In this document: positions 24,549 through 35,347 of the stretch, one piece after another
Layout of the letters: every line of letters begins with the position of its first letter
Numbering within the stretch: the first letter of the stretch is position 1
Assembly (NCBI RefSeq): GCF_000212695.1
Contig: NC_015514.1
Location: 3,782,001 to 3,846,000, forward strand
Origin: Cellulomonas fimi ATCC 484
Lineage (GTDB): Bacteria; Actinomycetota; Actinomycetes; Actinomycetales; Cellulomonadaceae
DNA: 64,000 bases
Direction: 5' to 3'
The notes under the pieces: generated by a model
The model's database searches: none
The model's input: the letters and a program-made list of their open reading frames with translations, nothing else
What the model was told of the DNA's origin: nothing
Program-made: the position numbers and the translations under genes

Positions 24549-26798
24549 ATGCCCGACTACGGCCACGAGCTCACCTTCGGCACGTTCCTGACCCCGTCGA
24601 ACGCCGACCCGCAGGTGCCCGTCGCGCTCGCCGTCCTCACCGAGGAGGCCGGGCTCGACCTCGTGACGTTCCAGGACCACCCGTACCAGCCGCGGTTCCT
24701 CGACACGTGGACCCTGCTGTCCTACGTGGCCGCCCGCACGTCACGCGTGCACCTGTCGGCGAACGTCCTCAACCTCCCCCTGCGGCCGCCCGCCGTGCTG
24801 GCCCGCGCGGTCGCGTCGCTCGACCTGCTGTCGGGCGGGCGCGCAGAGCTCGGGCTGGGCGCCGGGGCGTTCTGGGACGCGATCTCGGCGATGGGCGGCG
24901 GGCGCCTGACGCCAGGGCAGGGCGTCGACGCGCTGTCCGAGGCGATCGACGTCATCCGCGGGCTCTGGGACACCTCGACCCGCGTCCCGCTGCGGGCCGG
25001 CGGCGACCACCACGCCGTCGACGGCGCCAAGCGCGGGCCCGCACCGGTGCACGACGTCGGGATCTGGCTCGGCGCGTACAAGCCGCGCATGCTCCGGCTC
25101 GTCGGGACCAAGGCCGACGGGTGGCTGCCGTCCGAGGGGTACCTGCAGCCCGGCGACCTGGCGCGCGGCAACGCCGCCGTCGACGAGGCCGCCGCCGAGG
25201 CGGGCCGCGACCCGCGCGAGATCCGCCGCCTCTACAACCTCACCCCCGGCCAGGGCTCGCTCGTCGGCCCGCCGTCCCGCTGGGTCGAGGCCCTCGTCGC
25301 CCTCGCGCTGGAGGACGGCGTGGGGACCTTCATCCTCGGCACCGACGAGCCGGCGGTCATCGAGGCGTACGGCGCCGAGGTCGCACCCGCGGTCCGCGAG
25401 GCCGTCGCCGCCGAGCGCGCGCGTGCCGGAACCGCGACCGCACCCGTCCGGAGCGCCGCCGCGCTCGCACGACGCGTCGACGGCATCGCGTACGACGACG
25501 CCCCGTCCGGCGTCGAGGCGGTCGAGCCCGGCGACCGCCGCTACGCCGAGGTCCGCTCGACCTACATGCGGCGCGGTGCACCCGGACTCGTCCTGCGGCC
25601 ACGCACCGTCGACGAGGTCGCCGCGTCGCTCACGTGGGCGCGCGGGCAGCGCGGGCCGCTCGCGGTGCGCTCCGGGGGCCACGGCATCTCGGGACGGTCG
25701 ACGAACGACGGCGGGGTCGTGCTCGACCTCGCGCACCTCGACTCCGTGGAGGTCGTCGACGAGACGACGCGGCGCGTGCGCCTCGGCGCGGGGGCGACGT
25801 GGGGCGCCGTGGCTGCCGCGATCGCGCGGCGCGGATGGGCGGTGTCGTCGGGCGACTACGGCGGCGTCGGCGTCGGCGGCCTGGCGACCACCGGCGGTAT
25901 CGGGCTGCTCGGGCGCCTGCACGGCCTGACGATCGACCACGTCGTCGCCTACCAGGTCGTGCTGGCGGACGGGTCGGTGCACGACGTGTCCGCCGACGCC
26001 GAGCCCGAGCTGTTCTGGGGCCTGCGCGGCGCAGGGGGCAACCTCGGCGTCGTCACCGCGGTCGAGATCGAGGCGTCCGAGGTGCCCGACGTCGTCTTCG
26101 CGCAGGTGGTGTTCGACGCGACCGACCCCGGCGGCCTGATCGACCGGTGGGGGACGCTCGTTCAGGACGCCCCGCGCGAGCTCACGTCGTTCCTGCACGT
26201 CTCCGCCGGCGGCCGAGACCGCGGGCCCATGGCCCAGGCCATGACCGTGTGGGCGTCGTCCGACACCGACGCCGCCGTCGCCGCGCTCGAGCCGTTCCTC
26301 GACGCCGGGCCCGTCCTCGACCAGCGCGCGCAGGTCACCCCGTACGCGCGCATCATCGGCCCCGTCGCGAAGCACCACGACGGCGGCGCCCCGCCCGTGT
26401 CGCGCTCCGGCCTGCTCCCCCGCATGACGCCCGCCGCCGGCGCCGCCCTCGGCGAGGTGCTGCTCAGCGGTGAGGCGTCACTCCTGCAGCTGCGCGCCGT
26501 CGGCGGGGCCGTCAACGACGTCGCGGCCGACGCCACGGCCTACGCGCACCGGTCCCAGGCGTTCTCCGTGACGAGCTTCGCCGGCCGCCTCGACCGGGCG
26601 GGCCTCGACGCCGTCTGGGACCGGCAGGCCTACCCGCACATGGACGGCCTCTACCTGTCGTTCGAGACCGACCCGCGCCCCGAGCGCCTGCTCGACGCCT
26701 TCCCACCCGCGACGCTGTCCCGCCTCCGCGCCCTCAAGCGCACCTACGACCCGGACCACGTCTTCGACCAGAACTTCCCCATCGACCCGTCCGCCTGA
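24549..26798 (+). CDS. Fusion of LLM flavin oxidoreductase and BBE-type FAD oxidoreductase
   Basis: A single 749-residue open frame containing two normally separate flavoenzymes. Residues about 1-295 are a luciferase-like (LLM, F420- or FMN-dependent) domain: FGTFLTPS, LDLVTFQDHPYQPRF, LLSGGRAELGLGAGAFWD and GADGWLPSEGY-like KADGWLPSEGY. Residues about 335-745 are a PCMH/BBE-type FAD oxidase: VRSGGHGISGRSTN with the histidine used for flavin attachment in relatives, GGVGVGGLATTGGIG, LFWGLRGAGGNLGVVTAVE, and the C-terminal KRTYDPDHVFDQNF typical of berberine-bridge-type enzymes. The ATG at 24549 precedes the first conserved strand. The substrate is unknown. Both halves look complete, so the fusion could channel a product between two oxidation steps. 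Confidence 0.85.
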   Translation: MPDYGHELTFGTFLTPSNADPQVPVALAVLTEEAGLDLVTFQDHPYQPRFLDTWTLLSYVAARTSRVHLSANVLNLPLRPPAVLARAVASLDLLSGGRAELGLGAGAFWDAISAMGGGRLTPGQGVDALSEAIDVIRGLWDTSTRVPLRAGGDHHAVDGAKRGPAPVHDVGIWLGAYKPRMLRLVGTKADGWLPSEGYLQPGDLARGNAAVDEAAAEAGRDPREIRRLYNLTPGQGSLVGPPSRWVEALVALALEDGVGTFILGTDEPAVIEAYGAEVAPAVREAVAAERARAGTATAPVRSAAALARRVDGIAYDDAPSGVEAVEPGDRRYAEVRSTYMRRGAPGLVLRPRTVDEVAASLTWARGQRGPLAVRSGGHGISGRSTNDGGVVLDLAHLDSVEVVDETTRRVRLGAGATWGAVAAAIARRGWAVSSGDYGGVGVGGLATTGGIGLLGRLHGLTIDHVVAYQVVLADGSVHDVSADAEPELFWGLRGAGGNLGVVTAVEIEASEVPDVVFAQVVFDATDPGGLIDRWGTLVQDAPRELTSFLHVSAGGRDRGPMAQAMTVWASSDTDAAVAALEPFLDAGPVLDQRAQVTPYARIIGPVAKHHDGGAPPVSRSGLLPRMTPAAGAALGEVLLSGEASLLQLRAVGGAVNDVAADATAYAHRSQAFSVTSFAGRLDRAGLDAVWDRQAYPHMDGLYLSFETDPRPERLLDAFPPATLSRLRALKRTYDPDHVFDQNFPIDPSA

Positions 26799-26835
26799 CC
26801 GCCCTCGCCACGCCCCCGGAGCCCGGGACGGCCAC

Positions 26836-27813
26836 TCAGCGGTGCGGCGACAGGTCGATGATCGCCGGCGAGCCGACAGCAGCGCCGTACAGCGGCGAGA
26901 GCTTCGGGAGGTTCGCGACGACCGTGTCGGTGACACGCTCGCCGTCCGGCACGGCAGCGAGATCCTGACGGGCCAGGTCGAACGCCCCCGGGAGGCGGGC
27001 GACGACGTCGTGGACCACGTCGGCAGCCTCGTCCTCACGAAGGCCGAGCCGCTTGCCCTCCTGGACGATCGCCCCGGGCAGGATCGATCGGAACCGGTAG
27101 TCGCCGCCCACATGCATCGGGAAGTCCAGAGGACGCTCGTCGTCGTTGTCCGTGTAGAGGGCGTAGGTGGTCAGGTCGTAGAGCGGACTCATCTCGACGT
27201 GCGCGCCCGACAGCATGACGGAGTAGTTCTTGGCGTGAGCGTCGGTGTTGAGGAACGCGATGTTGAACGTGAGCCCCGCGAGGAACTCGCGTGCGGCGAG
27301 GGCGGCGTCCGGGTGCGGCACACGGAAGCGCAGCAGCTCGCCGATCTGCCCGACACCCGGTCCGCCGTCCTGGCGCTGGTACGTCAGCGCGGGTGGGACG
27401 CCGAGGGCCTGGCACAGGTCCTCCTGGTGCAGCCTGCGCACGACGCCGTCCTCGTCGAGACGGCGGTCGTAGCGCTCGACGACCAGGGCGCGGATGCTCT
27501 CGTCCGGCGACGTCCAGATCGACCATCGCGGCACACGCAGCCCCGCGTGCCCGGCGACGGCAAGGCCGAAAGCCTCGACGATCGTCAGGTCCGGGTAGCG
27601 CTCGCCGGGAGCAGTCAGCTCGGGCTTGACTATGTGGGTCGTCGGCACGCCGCGGCCCGGCATGTGCCAGGAACCGTCGCCCGCACGGACGAGCCCGAGC
27701 TTCGGCTGGGCACCGGCGAGGCTGATGCGGCCCCAGGTGCTGGCGTACGGCTGTCCGGTGCGGTAGGCGACGATCGTGCGACCGAGCTCGGTCGCGACGT
27801 CCTCGTCGGTCAC
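26836..27813 (-). CDS. HipT-like kinase toxin (kinase core of a split HipA)
   Basis: A 325-residue HipA-type serine/threonine kinase lacking the N-terminal subdomain of HipA. The ATP/P-loop stretch is R-I-S31-L-A-G-A-Q-P-K, whose serine corresponds to the autophosphorylated residue of HipA. Lys63 (HIVKPEL) is the nucleotide-binding lysine, Asp191 lies in NTDAHAKN, the catalytic loop, and Asp213 in SPLYDL is the metal-binding aspartate, so it looks active. HipA and HipT phosphorylate aminoacyl-tRNA synthetases (GltX or TrpS) and arrest translation. The GTG at 27813 comes five bases after the stop of the gene encoding the missing N-terminal part and has no good ribosome site, implying translational coupling. 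Together with hipB and hipS it forms a tripartite module. Confidence 0.85.
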   Translation of the reverse strand: MTDEDVATELGRTIVAYRTGQPYASTWGRISLAGAQPKLGLVRAGDGSWHMPGRGVPTTHIVKPELTAPGERYPDLTIVEAFGLAVAGHAGLRVPRWSIWTSPDESIRALVVERYDRRLDEDGVVRRLHQEDLCQALGVPPALTYQRQDGGPGVGQIGELLRFRVPHPDAALAAREFLAGLTFNIAFLNTDAHAKNYSVMLSGAHVEMSPLYDLTTYALYTDNDDERPLDFPMHVGGDYRFRSILPGAIVQEGKRLGLREDEAADVVHDVVARLPGAFDLARQDLAAVPDGERVTDTVVANLPKLSPLYGAAVGSPAIIDLSPHR

Positions 27814-27818
27814 GGCAG

Positions 27819-28184
27819 TCAGCGCGACGACCGGTCGGCGGCCGCGTCCTCGGACGGCTCCCCAGGCCGCACCAGCTGCAGAGCCCCGGCGACGTCGTGC
27901 CCGATGTGCTCGAGGAGCGCGAACGGCGAGCGCGCGGACACCTGGAACGTGCGCGCCATCGCCTCGAGCGCTTGCACGTTGTCCGGCAGGAGGCCTTGGA
28001 CGAACGGCAGGACCGCACGCTGCTTGTGCCTCCTGGTCGCGAGGGGCATCGACAACGAGAGCGGTGTCGGGTCAGGGCCGCTGCGGTAGTCCTCGTCGTA
28101 CTCGAAGGACAGCGTCCCGCCCGACGACATCGACAGGGTCCCCGCCAGGACGCCCTCGAGGTGGACGAGCAGCGTCCTGGTCAT
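27819..28184 (-). CDS. HipS-like protein (N-terminal subdomain of a split HipA)
   Basis: A 121-residue protein equal to the N-terminal subdomain of HipA: LLVHLEGVLAGTLS, LSFEYDEDYR, PLSLSMPL, LPFVQGLLPDN, then a C-terminal part with SPFALLEHIGHDVAGAL. In ordinary HipA this is fused to the kinase; here a TGA at 27819-27821 ends it and the kinase starts separately. In the E. coli HipBST system the free HipS is the antitoxin that blocks HipT, so the same role is plausible here. Its ATG overlaps the hipB stop (ATGA). The C-terminal tail is short, acidic and Ser/Arg-rich. Confidence 0.8.
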   Translation of the reverse strand: MTRTLLVHLEGVLAGTLSMSSGGTLSFEYDEDYRSGPDPTPLSLSMPLATRRHKQRAVLPFVQGLLPDNVQALEAMARTFQVSARSPFALLEHIGHDVAGALQLVRPGEPSEDAAADRSSR

Positions 28185-28390
28185 GAGCGGCGGACCTCGA
28201 CGACGAGGCCTAGCTCGCCCATGACGGCGAGCAGCCGCGGGAGGTCGGCGGCCGTCCTGCCCGCCTCGACGTTGATGAGCCACTCACGGGAGACGCCCGC
28301 CGCGCGCGCGAGCTCGGCCTGGGTCCGGCCGGCCGCCTCGCGGGCATCACGCAGGACGGCGCCCATGTCGACCATCGTCCTGACCAGCAC
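28181..28390 (-). CDS. HipB-like XRE-family DNA-binding protein
   Basis: A 69-residue helix-turn-helix protein: GAVLRDAREAAGRTQAELARAAGVSREWLINVEAGR is a classical XRE/HipB domain, followed by a short strand LGLVVEVRRS. It is the first gene of the operon and overlaps hipS by four bases. It should bind the four phased GTGGA-N6-TCCAC sites that begin 16 bases upstream of its start and repress the operon. Start is uncertain: GTG at 28390 (with GAGGGGGAG just before) or ATG at 28375 or 28366; all keep the DNA-binding domain. Confidence 0.87.
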   Translation of the reverse strand: MLVRTMVDMGAVLRDAREAAGRTQAELARAAGVSREWLINVEAGRTAADLPRLLAVMGELGLVVEVRRS

Positions 28391-28405
28391 CGCTCCCCCT
28401 CACGT

Positions 28406-28499
28406 GTGGACGGTGATCCACTCTGGCAGAAGTGGATCACCGTCCACTTTAGCAGATGTGGATGATCGTCCACTAGTACAGATGTGGACGAGCATCCAC
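28406..28499. repeat. Four phased operators upstream of hipB
   Basis: Four 16-bp sites of the form GTGGA-N6-TCCAC at 28406-28421, 28432-28447, 28458-28473 and 28484-28499, each starting exactly 26 bases after the previous one. The ten-base spacers share a CAGAA/CAGAT end. Sites 1 and 2 are also exact inverted copies of each other. E. coli HipB likewise uses four spaced operators, although with a different sequence. The remainder of the 301-base gap (28391-28691) shows no gene. Confidence 0.9.
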
Positions 28500-28691
28500 A
28501 ACGCCTGGTACCGACGACGCGCGTCAGGCGCAAATGCGCCGCGCCAGACCGGGTCGAGCTCCGCGCCGCCAACAAGTCCTACTCACCCGGCGTGGAGCTG
28601 GCCTGCAACTGACTGCGTATCCTTCAACGGCCGCACCGCCCCGCGGACGGCACGCGACCCTCGCCGCCACCAGTCCACCCGAGGTCAGACG

Positions 28692-29474
28692 ATGGTTCCT
28701 GACGACTCTATGTTCGTCGACCTCTACGGTCGTTTCGAGCGCGATCCGGACATCGATCTGGGCACGCTCCCGGACGACGTCTACAGCCTGTTCGTGTCAC
28801 GGTCGACCGCACTCAGGTTGACCGGGTGGAACGGGCGCGGCCGTTCCACCCGGGCCTGGAGCCCGGCGTCGGCCGGGCCTGCCGACGGCCCGACGGCCGC
28901 CGGGCTCGTCGCGTGGTACCAGGTCACCGTCCCCGCCGGCGTCGACCGGCGTCCCCTTCCGGTCTCAGCGTGCGCAGCCGTGGCGGGCGACGTCCTCGGT
29001 CGCCTCGGGAGGTTTAGAGCGCACGGGGTCCACGTGCTGGCCCCGCTCCACGACCACGCGGACGCTCTGCTCGACCTCGCGGGCGAGCTCAACTGGTTCA
29101 CGCCGCGCCGGCACGAGCTGGTGGACGTCGAAGTCAAGCTCCGCGTCCCGACGACGGACGGTCTGACTCCAGACCGGCTCTCGGACGTGCAGACGGTGTT
29201 CGCGTCTCGCAACGTCGAGTCGTTCGCGCTCACGCTCGACCGGGTCGAGGTGGACGCCAAGCCTCGCCAGGAGACCGCGCCGCGTGACGCGATGTGGTGG
29301 CAGGGCCATGGCCTGGCATCCGCGGTCTTCGCAGGTCGGGTGCCCGGCGACGACCTGGACGCGATGTCGTGGCTCGCCGCTCAGGTCCTGGACTGCACGT
29401 GGCGCGTGGGCATCCGGCAGACCACCTCCGTCGAGGTGTTCACGGCCCCCGCTGATCGACACCGCACCTGGTAG
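28692..29474 (+). CDS. Hypothetical protein beside the hip module
   Basis: A 260-residue soluble protein that I cannot assign. It starts MVPDDSMFVDLYGRF (ATG 28692, with a second possible ATG at 28710), has a central stretch with HDHADALLDLAGELNWF and RRHELVDVEVKLRVP, and a C-terminal AVFAGRVPGDDLDAMSWLAAQVLD region. There is no signal peptide or membrane segment. Codon choice is somewhat richer in A/T-ending codons than that of the housekeeping genes nearby, as is the preceding intergenic sequence, suggesting that it travelled with the hip module. It is divergent from hipB across the operator array and may be controlled by it. Confidence 0.6.
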   Translation: MVPDDSMFVDLYGRFERDPDIDLGTLPDDVYSLFVSRSTALRLTGWNGRGRSTRAWSPASAGPADGPTAAGLVAWYQVTVPAGVDRRPLPVSACAAVAGDVLGRLGRFRAHGVHVLAPLHDHADALLDLAGELNWFTPRRHELVDVEVKLRVPTTDGLTPDRLSDVQTVFASRNVESFALTLDRVEVDAKPRQETAPRDAMWWQGHGLASAVFAGRVPGDDLDAMSWLAAQVLDCTWRVGIRQTTSVEVFTAPADRHRTW

Positions 29475-29525
29475 CCGGCGCCCTTCCTCGACGAGGGTGT
29501 CCCAGCCACCCCGCCCCACATCGGG

Positions 29526-31864
<2,339 letters not shown>

Positions 31865-32129
31865 GGTGATGCTCCATCTGTCGCCGGCCTCCGTCTCTCT
31901 CAACGGCCCGCCGGGTACCTGGTGGTCGCGGCGAGGGTAGGCACGCGACGACGCGCCCCGCAAACCCGTCCCACGCCCGCGCGCAGCGCCGCAGGTCGCG
32001 CTCACCCCGACCTGGTGGGCGCGTCGACGCGCCGGAGCGGCAACCAGGTCGGTGTCACCGGCCGGAGGGTGGTCGCGACCTCCACGGTTTCTGCACCGCG
32101 AACCGGCCCGGGGGCGTCGCGCGCGCGCC

Positions 32130-32135
32130 TAGCGT
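32130..32135 (+). promoter_or_regulatory. Candidate -10 of a leaderless ABC mRNA
   Basis: TAGCGT ends six bases before the ATG at 32142, with no ribosome site in between. The rest of the 277-base gap from lysC shows nothing further. Confidence 0.45.
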
Positions 32136-32141
32136 GTGCGC

Positions 32142-33245
32142 ATGACGAGCACCGTCGACGACGACACCCCCGGCGGCGGCCCACCGCCCGTCCCCGCACC
32201 GGTCCCGACGCCGCAGGCGCCCGACGCCGCCGACGGGATCGTCGTCGCCGGCCTGCGGCGGGCGTTCGGCACGGTGCAGGCCCTGGACGGCGTCGACCTG
32301 CGGGCGCGCGCCGGTCGCGTCACAGCGCTGGTCGGGCCCAACGGCTCCGGCAAGACGACGCTCCTGCTGGTCCTCGCGGGCCTGCTCGTCCCCGACCAGG
32401 GGTCCGTGCGCGTGGCCGGGCACGACCCGGTCACCGACGGCGCGGCCGCGCGCGGGCGGACCGGCTGGATGCCCGACGCGTTCGGCACGTGGGACTCCCT
32501 CACGGCCCGCGAGGTGCTCAGCACGTTCGCCGCGGCGTACCGGATCCCGCGGGCGCAGGCCGACCAGCGGGTCGCCGAGCTGCTCGCGACCGTGCACCTC
32601 GAGGAGTACGCCGACCGCCCCGCGAGCGTCCTGTCGCGTGGTCAGAAGCAGCGGCTCGGCCTCGCACGCGCGCTCGTGCACTCCCCCGACGTGCTGCTGC
32701 TCGACGAGCCCGCGTCGGGCCTCGACCCCCGCTCGCGCGTCGACCTGCGCCTGCTGCTGCGGCGGCTCGCCGACGAGGGCCGCACCGTCCTCGTGTCGAG
32801 CCACGTGCTCTCGGAGCTCGAGGAGATGGCCGACGACGCCGTCTTCCTCTCGAAGGGCCGCACGGTCGTCGGCGGGTGGACGGAGACGTCGCAGGCCGCC
32901 GCGCCCCGCCGGTACCGGGTCCGCTCGCTGTCGACCGCCGCGCTCACCGACTGGCTGGGCCGCGCCGGCGTCGCCTGGCAGGCCGACGACGAGGACGGAG
33001 CACCGGCCGGTGCGCCCGACCCCGCGGCGTCCACCGCGCCGCCGGACCCGGCCGCGCCCGACACGCCGGCGGGCCCGATCGCGGGCGACCGTCCGGGTGG
33101 TGCCGTCGTGGACGTCGCCGACGACGAGGACGCCGCCCGGCTGCTGCGTGAGGCCGTCACCGCGGGCGTGCCCGTCACCGCGTTCGCACCCGTGCGCGGG
33201 CGCCTGGAGCAGGCCTACCTGGACCTCGACGAGGAGCGCCGATGA
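32142..33245 (+). CDS. ABC transporter ATP-binding protein
   Basis: A 367-residue ATPase. A proline-rich disordered N-terminus (about 1-30) precedes the nucleotide-binding domain with Walker A GPNGSGKTT, signature LSRGQKQRLGLARAL, Walker B LLLDEPASGLD and the switch histidine in SSHVLSELEE. A C-terminal domain interrupted by a long Pro/Ala/Asp-rich segment (about 287-325) completes it. It overlaps the permease gene by four bases. The pair is inserted between lysC and recR, which are usually close together in actinobacteria. Substrate unknown. Confidence 0.88.
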   Translation: MTSTVDDDTPGGGPPPVPAPVPTPQAPDAADGIVVAGLRRAFGTVQALDGVDLRARAGRVTALVGPNGSGKTTLLLVLAGLLVPDQGSVRVAGHDPVTDGAAARGRTGWMPDAFGTWDSLTAREVLSTFAAAYRIPRAQADQRVAELLATVHLEEYADRPASVLSRGQKQRLGLARALVHSPDVLLLDEPASGLDPRSRVDLRLLLRRLADEGRTVLVSSHVLSELEEMADDAVFLSKGRTVVGGWTETSQAAAPRRYRVRSLSTAALTDWLGRAGVAWQADDEDGAPAGAPDPAASTAPPDPAAPDTPAGPIAGDRPGGAVVDVADDEDAARLLREAVTAGVPVTAFAPVRGRLEQAYLDLDEERR

Positions 33246-34387
33246 ACGTCACCCACGTCGAGCTCGACGACAGCCCGGCCGCGCCGCCGGCCGCCCCGCG
33301 CTCCGCGACCTGGGGTCTCACCTGGCACGGCGTCCGGACCGTCGCCGCGCTCGAGCTGCGGCAGCGGGTCCGCTCGACGCGCTGGATCGTGGCGCTCGTG
33401 GTCTGGTTCCTCGTCGTCGGGGCGATGACGCTGCTCATCACCGGTGCGCTGGGCATGGCCGACGACGAGGGGCTGCGCCGTGGGTCGCTCGTGTTCGCGG
33501 GCGTGACGTTCCTCGTGCTCGGCCTCGGGCTGCTCGTCACCCCGACGCTCACGTCCACGTCCGTCAACGGCGACCGCAACGCCGGCACGCTCGCGACGCT
33601 GCAGGTCACGCTCCTGACGCCCGCCGAGATCGCGGCGGGCAAGCTGCTCGCCGCGTGGGCGTCGGCGTGCGCGTTCCTCGTGGTGAGCCTCCCGTTCCTC
33701 GTGCTCGCGCTGCTGCTCGGCGACACTCCGCCGACGTCGACGCTCGCGGCTCTGGTCGTCATCGCGCTGCTGCTCGCCTCGGTGTGCGGGGTCGGTCTCG
33801 GGTGGTCGTCGCTCGTCGCGCGGACCGCGGGCTCGACCGTGCTGACGTTCGTCACGGTCGCCGCGCTGACCGTGTTCACGCCGCTGCTGTTCGCGCTCAC
33901 GTTCCCGCTGGTCAGCGGCCACGAGCAGGTGCAGGTCTACGGGCCGCCCGAGGACTGGTACACCGACGCCCAGCAGGTCGAGGCCGAGCCCGAGTGCGAC
34001 GTCACGGTGCAGGAGCGCTACGTCACGCACACCGAGCGGACGTGGTGGCTGCTGGCCGCGAACCCGTTCGTCGTGGTCGCCGACGCGGCGGGCACCTCGC
34101 GCCACGTGGACGTCGACGAGCCGCTCGGCGCGCTCCGTGAGGGTGTGCGGGGCCTGCGCCAGGGCCCGCCCCCGATCCAGGACGAGTGCTGGTGGTCGGA
34201 CGTGGTCGTCTCCGAGCAGGAGAGTGCCGTCGTGCCCCTCGAGGAGACGGACAGCCCTGCGTCGACGCCCGTCTGGCCGTTCGGCCTCGGGCTGCACCTG
34301 CTGCTCGGCGCGACCGGCTTCGTCGTGGCGGTCCGGCGGCTGCGGGTCCCGCAGCACACGCTCGCGCGCGGCACCCGCGTCGCGTAG
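33242..34387 (+). CDS. ABC-2 type permease
   Basis: A 381-residue membrane protein with about six membrane segments. The block VTPTLTSTSVNGDRNAGTLATLQVTLLTPAE is typical of ABC-2 permeases that carry the 'NGERERGTL' type motif. A large extracytoplasmic domain rich in acidic and aromatic residues with several cysteines (EPECDVTVQ, QDECWWSD) lies before the last membrane segment and probably contains a disulfide. Start ATG at 33242 overlaps the ATPase stop. It is followed by a strong hairpin. Confidence 0.83.
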   Translation: MNVTHVELDDSPAAPPAAPRSATWGLTWHGVRTVAALELRQRVRSTRWIVALVVWFLVVGAMTLLITGALGMADDEGLRRGSLVFAGVTFLVLGLGLLVTPTLTSTSVNGDRNAGTLATLQVTLLTPAEIAAGKLLAAWASACAFLVVSLPFLVLALLLGDTPPTSTLAALVVIALLLASVCGVGLGWSSLVARTAGSTVLTFVTVAALTVFTPLLFALTFPLVSGHEQVQVYGPPEDWYTDAQQVEAEPECDVTVQERYVTHTERTWWLLAANPFVVVADAAGTSRHVDVDEPLGALREGVRGLRQGPPPIQDECWWSDVVVSEQESAVVPLEETDSPASTPVWPFGLGLHLLLGATGFVVAVRRLRVPQHTLARGTRVA

Positions 34388-34393
34388 CCCGGC

Positions 34394-34427
34394 GCGCCGG
34401 CGCTCCTGCTGCGGGGAGCGCCGGCGC
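34394..34427 (+). terminator. Terminator of the ABC operon
   Basis: Perfect 13-bp stem (GCGCCGGCGCTCC at 34394-34406 and its complement at 34415-34427) with an 8-base loop, immediately downstream of the permease stop. Confidence 0.8.
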
Positions 34428-34457
34428 CGACCGGTCAGTCGCCGTCCGCGCGGCGCG

Positions 34458-35145
34458 TCAGACGGTGAACGCCCCGACGCGAGCGCGCAAGTCGGCGGAC
34501 AGGCGTGCGAGCTCCGCGACGGACGAGCCCATCTGGCCCAGCACGTCGTTCGACGTGGCCGCGGAGGACGCCACACCGGTGACTGTGCGCCGCCAGCTCG
34601 GCGGCAGCCTCACCCTGCGCCGTCGTCTCCGCCTGGATCGCGTCCATCACGGCCGTCGGCAGGTCGGCGCACGGTCTCCTGGAAGTACGTGCCGCCGCCG
34701 TGTCCCCCGCGTCCGCGAGCGGGAACAGCGTGTCCTCCGCGGCCGCGTAGTACGTGGCGAGGGCCGCCCGGATCGCGTCGACCGACGTGGCGTCGATCGC
34801 GTTCGGCTCGTACGCGTCGAGCTGCGCGGCCAGGTCCGCCTTGCGCTCCACGAGCTCCGTGCGCAGCCCCGCGCGGATCGCGTCGTCCGCGATGCCGTAC
34901 TGGATGACGCGCGCGCGGTCGCCCTGGAACGCGCGCTGGATCTCGGTGAGCTGCTGCAGCGGCTGGACGCGCGAGGAGTACATCTCCTGCGCGTCGGCCG
35001 CCGGCATGCGCATGCCGACGAGGGTCACGCTCGCGACGAGCACCGCCGCGAGCGCCATGACGCCTGCCACGGACAGGACCTTGGTGCGCACGGAGCGGTC
35101 GGCGAACGGACGGCGGCCGGCGGGTGCGGCGGTCGGGGTGGCCAT
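34458..35145 (-). pseudogene. Methyl-accepting chemotaxis protein, internally deleted and frameshifted
   Basis: The 5' part encodes a chemoreceptor N-terminus: one membrane segment (KVLSVAGVMALAAVLVASVTLVGM) and a four-helix-bundle ligand domain (QEMYSSRVQPLQQLTEIQRAFQGDR begins it). Around 34675-34695 a short out-of-frame segment (another frame reads TYFQETV) indicates small indels. From about 34590 another frame encodes VTGVASSAATSNDVLGQM and ends LSADLRARVGAFTV at the TGA 34458-34460, the very C-terminal tip of a chemoreceptor signalling domain. The second membrane segment, HAMP and nearly all of the signalling hairpin are missing. No function is expected. It marks past chemotaxis capacity. 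Confidence 0.85.
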
Positions 35146-35347
35146 CGCGCGGTCTCCTCGGGGACGGGACGTGCGGTCGCGCGGTCCCCGGAGGTCGGAC
35201 CCGCCGGGGCGCTGCGTCCTCCGCTGATCGTCCGACCCATAGGCGGGCCGGTGCCCGCCGTGAGGTGTTCGTCCCGCCGACCTCGGCCGTCAGGCGCGGG
35301 TCGGCACGCGGAGCACGCGCGGCCCGCCGGCCCGCCCGCGGGTCGTG

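Noticed and set aside
31865..32141. Possible lysine riboswitch or leader upstream of lysC
   Set aside because: The sequence lacks the conserved lysine riboswitch core and any leader peptide; only promoter-like elements are visible.
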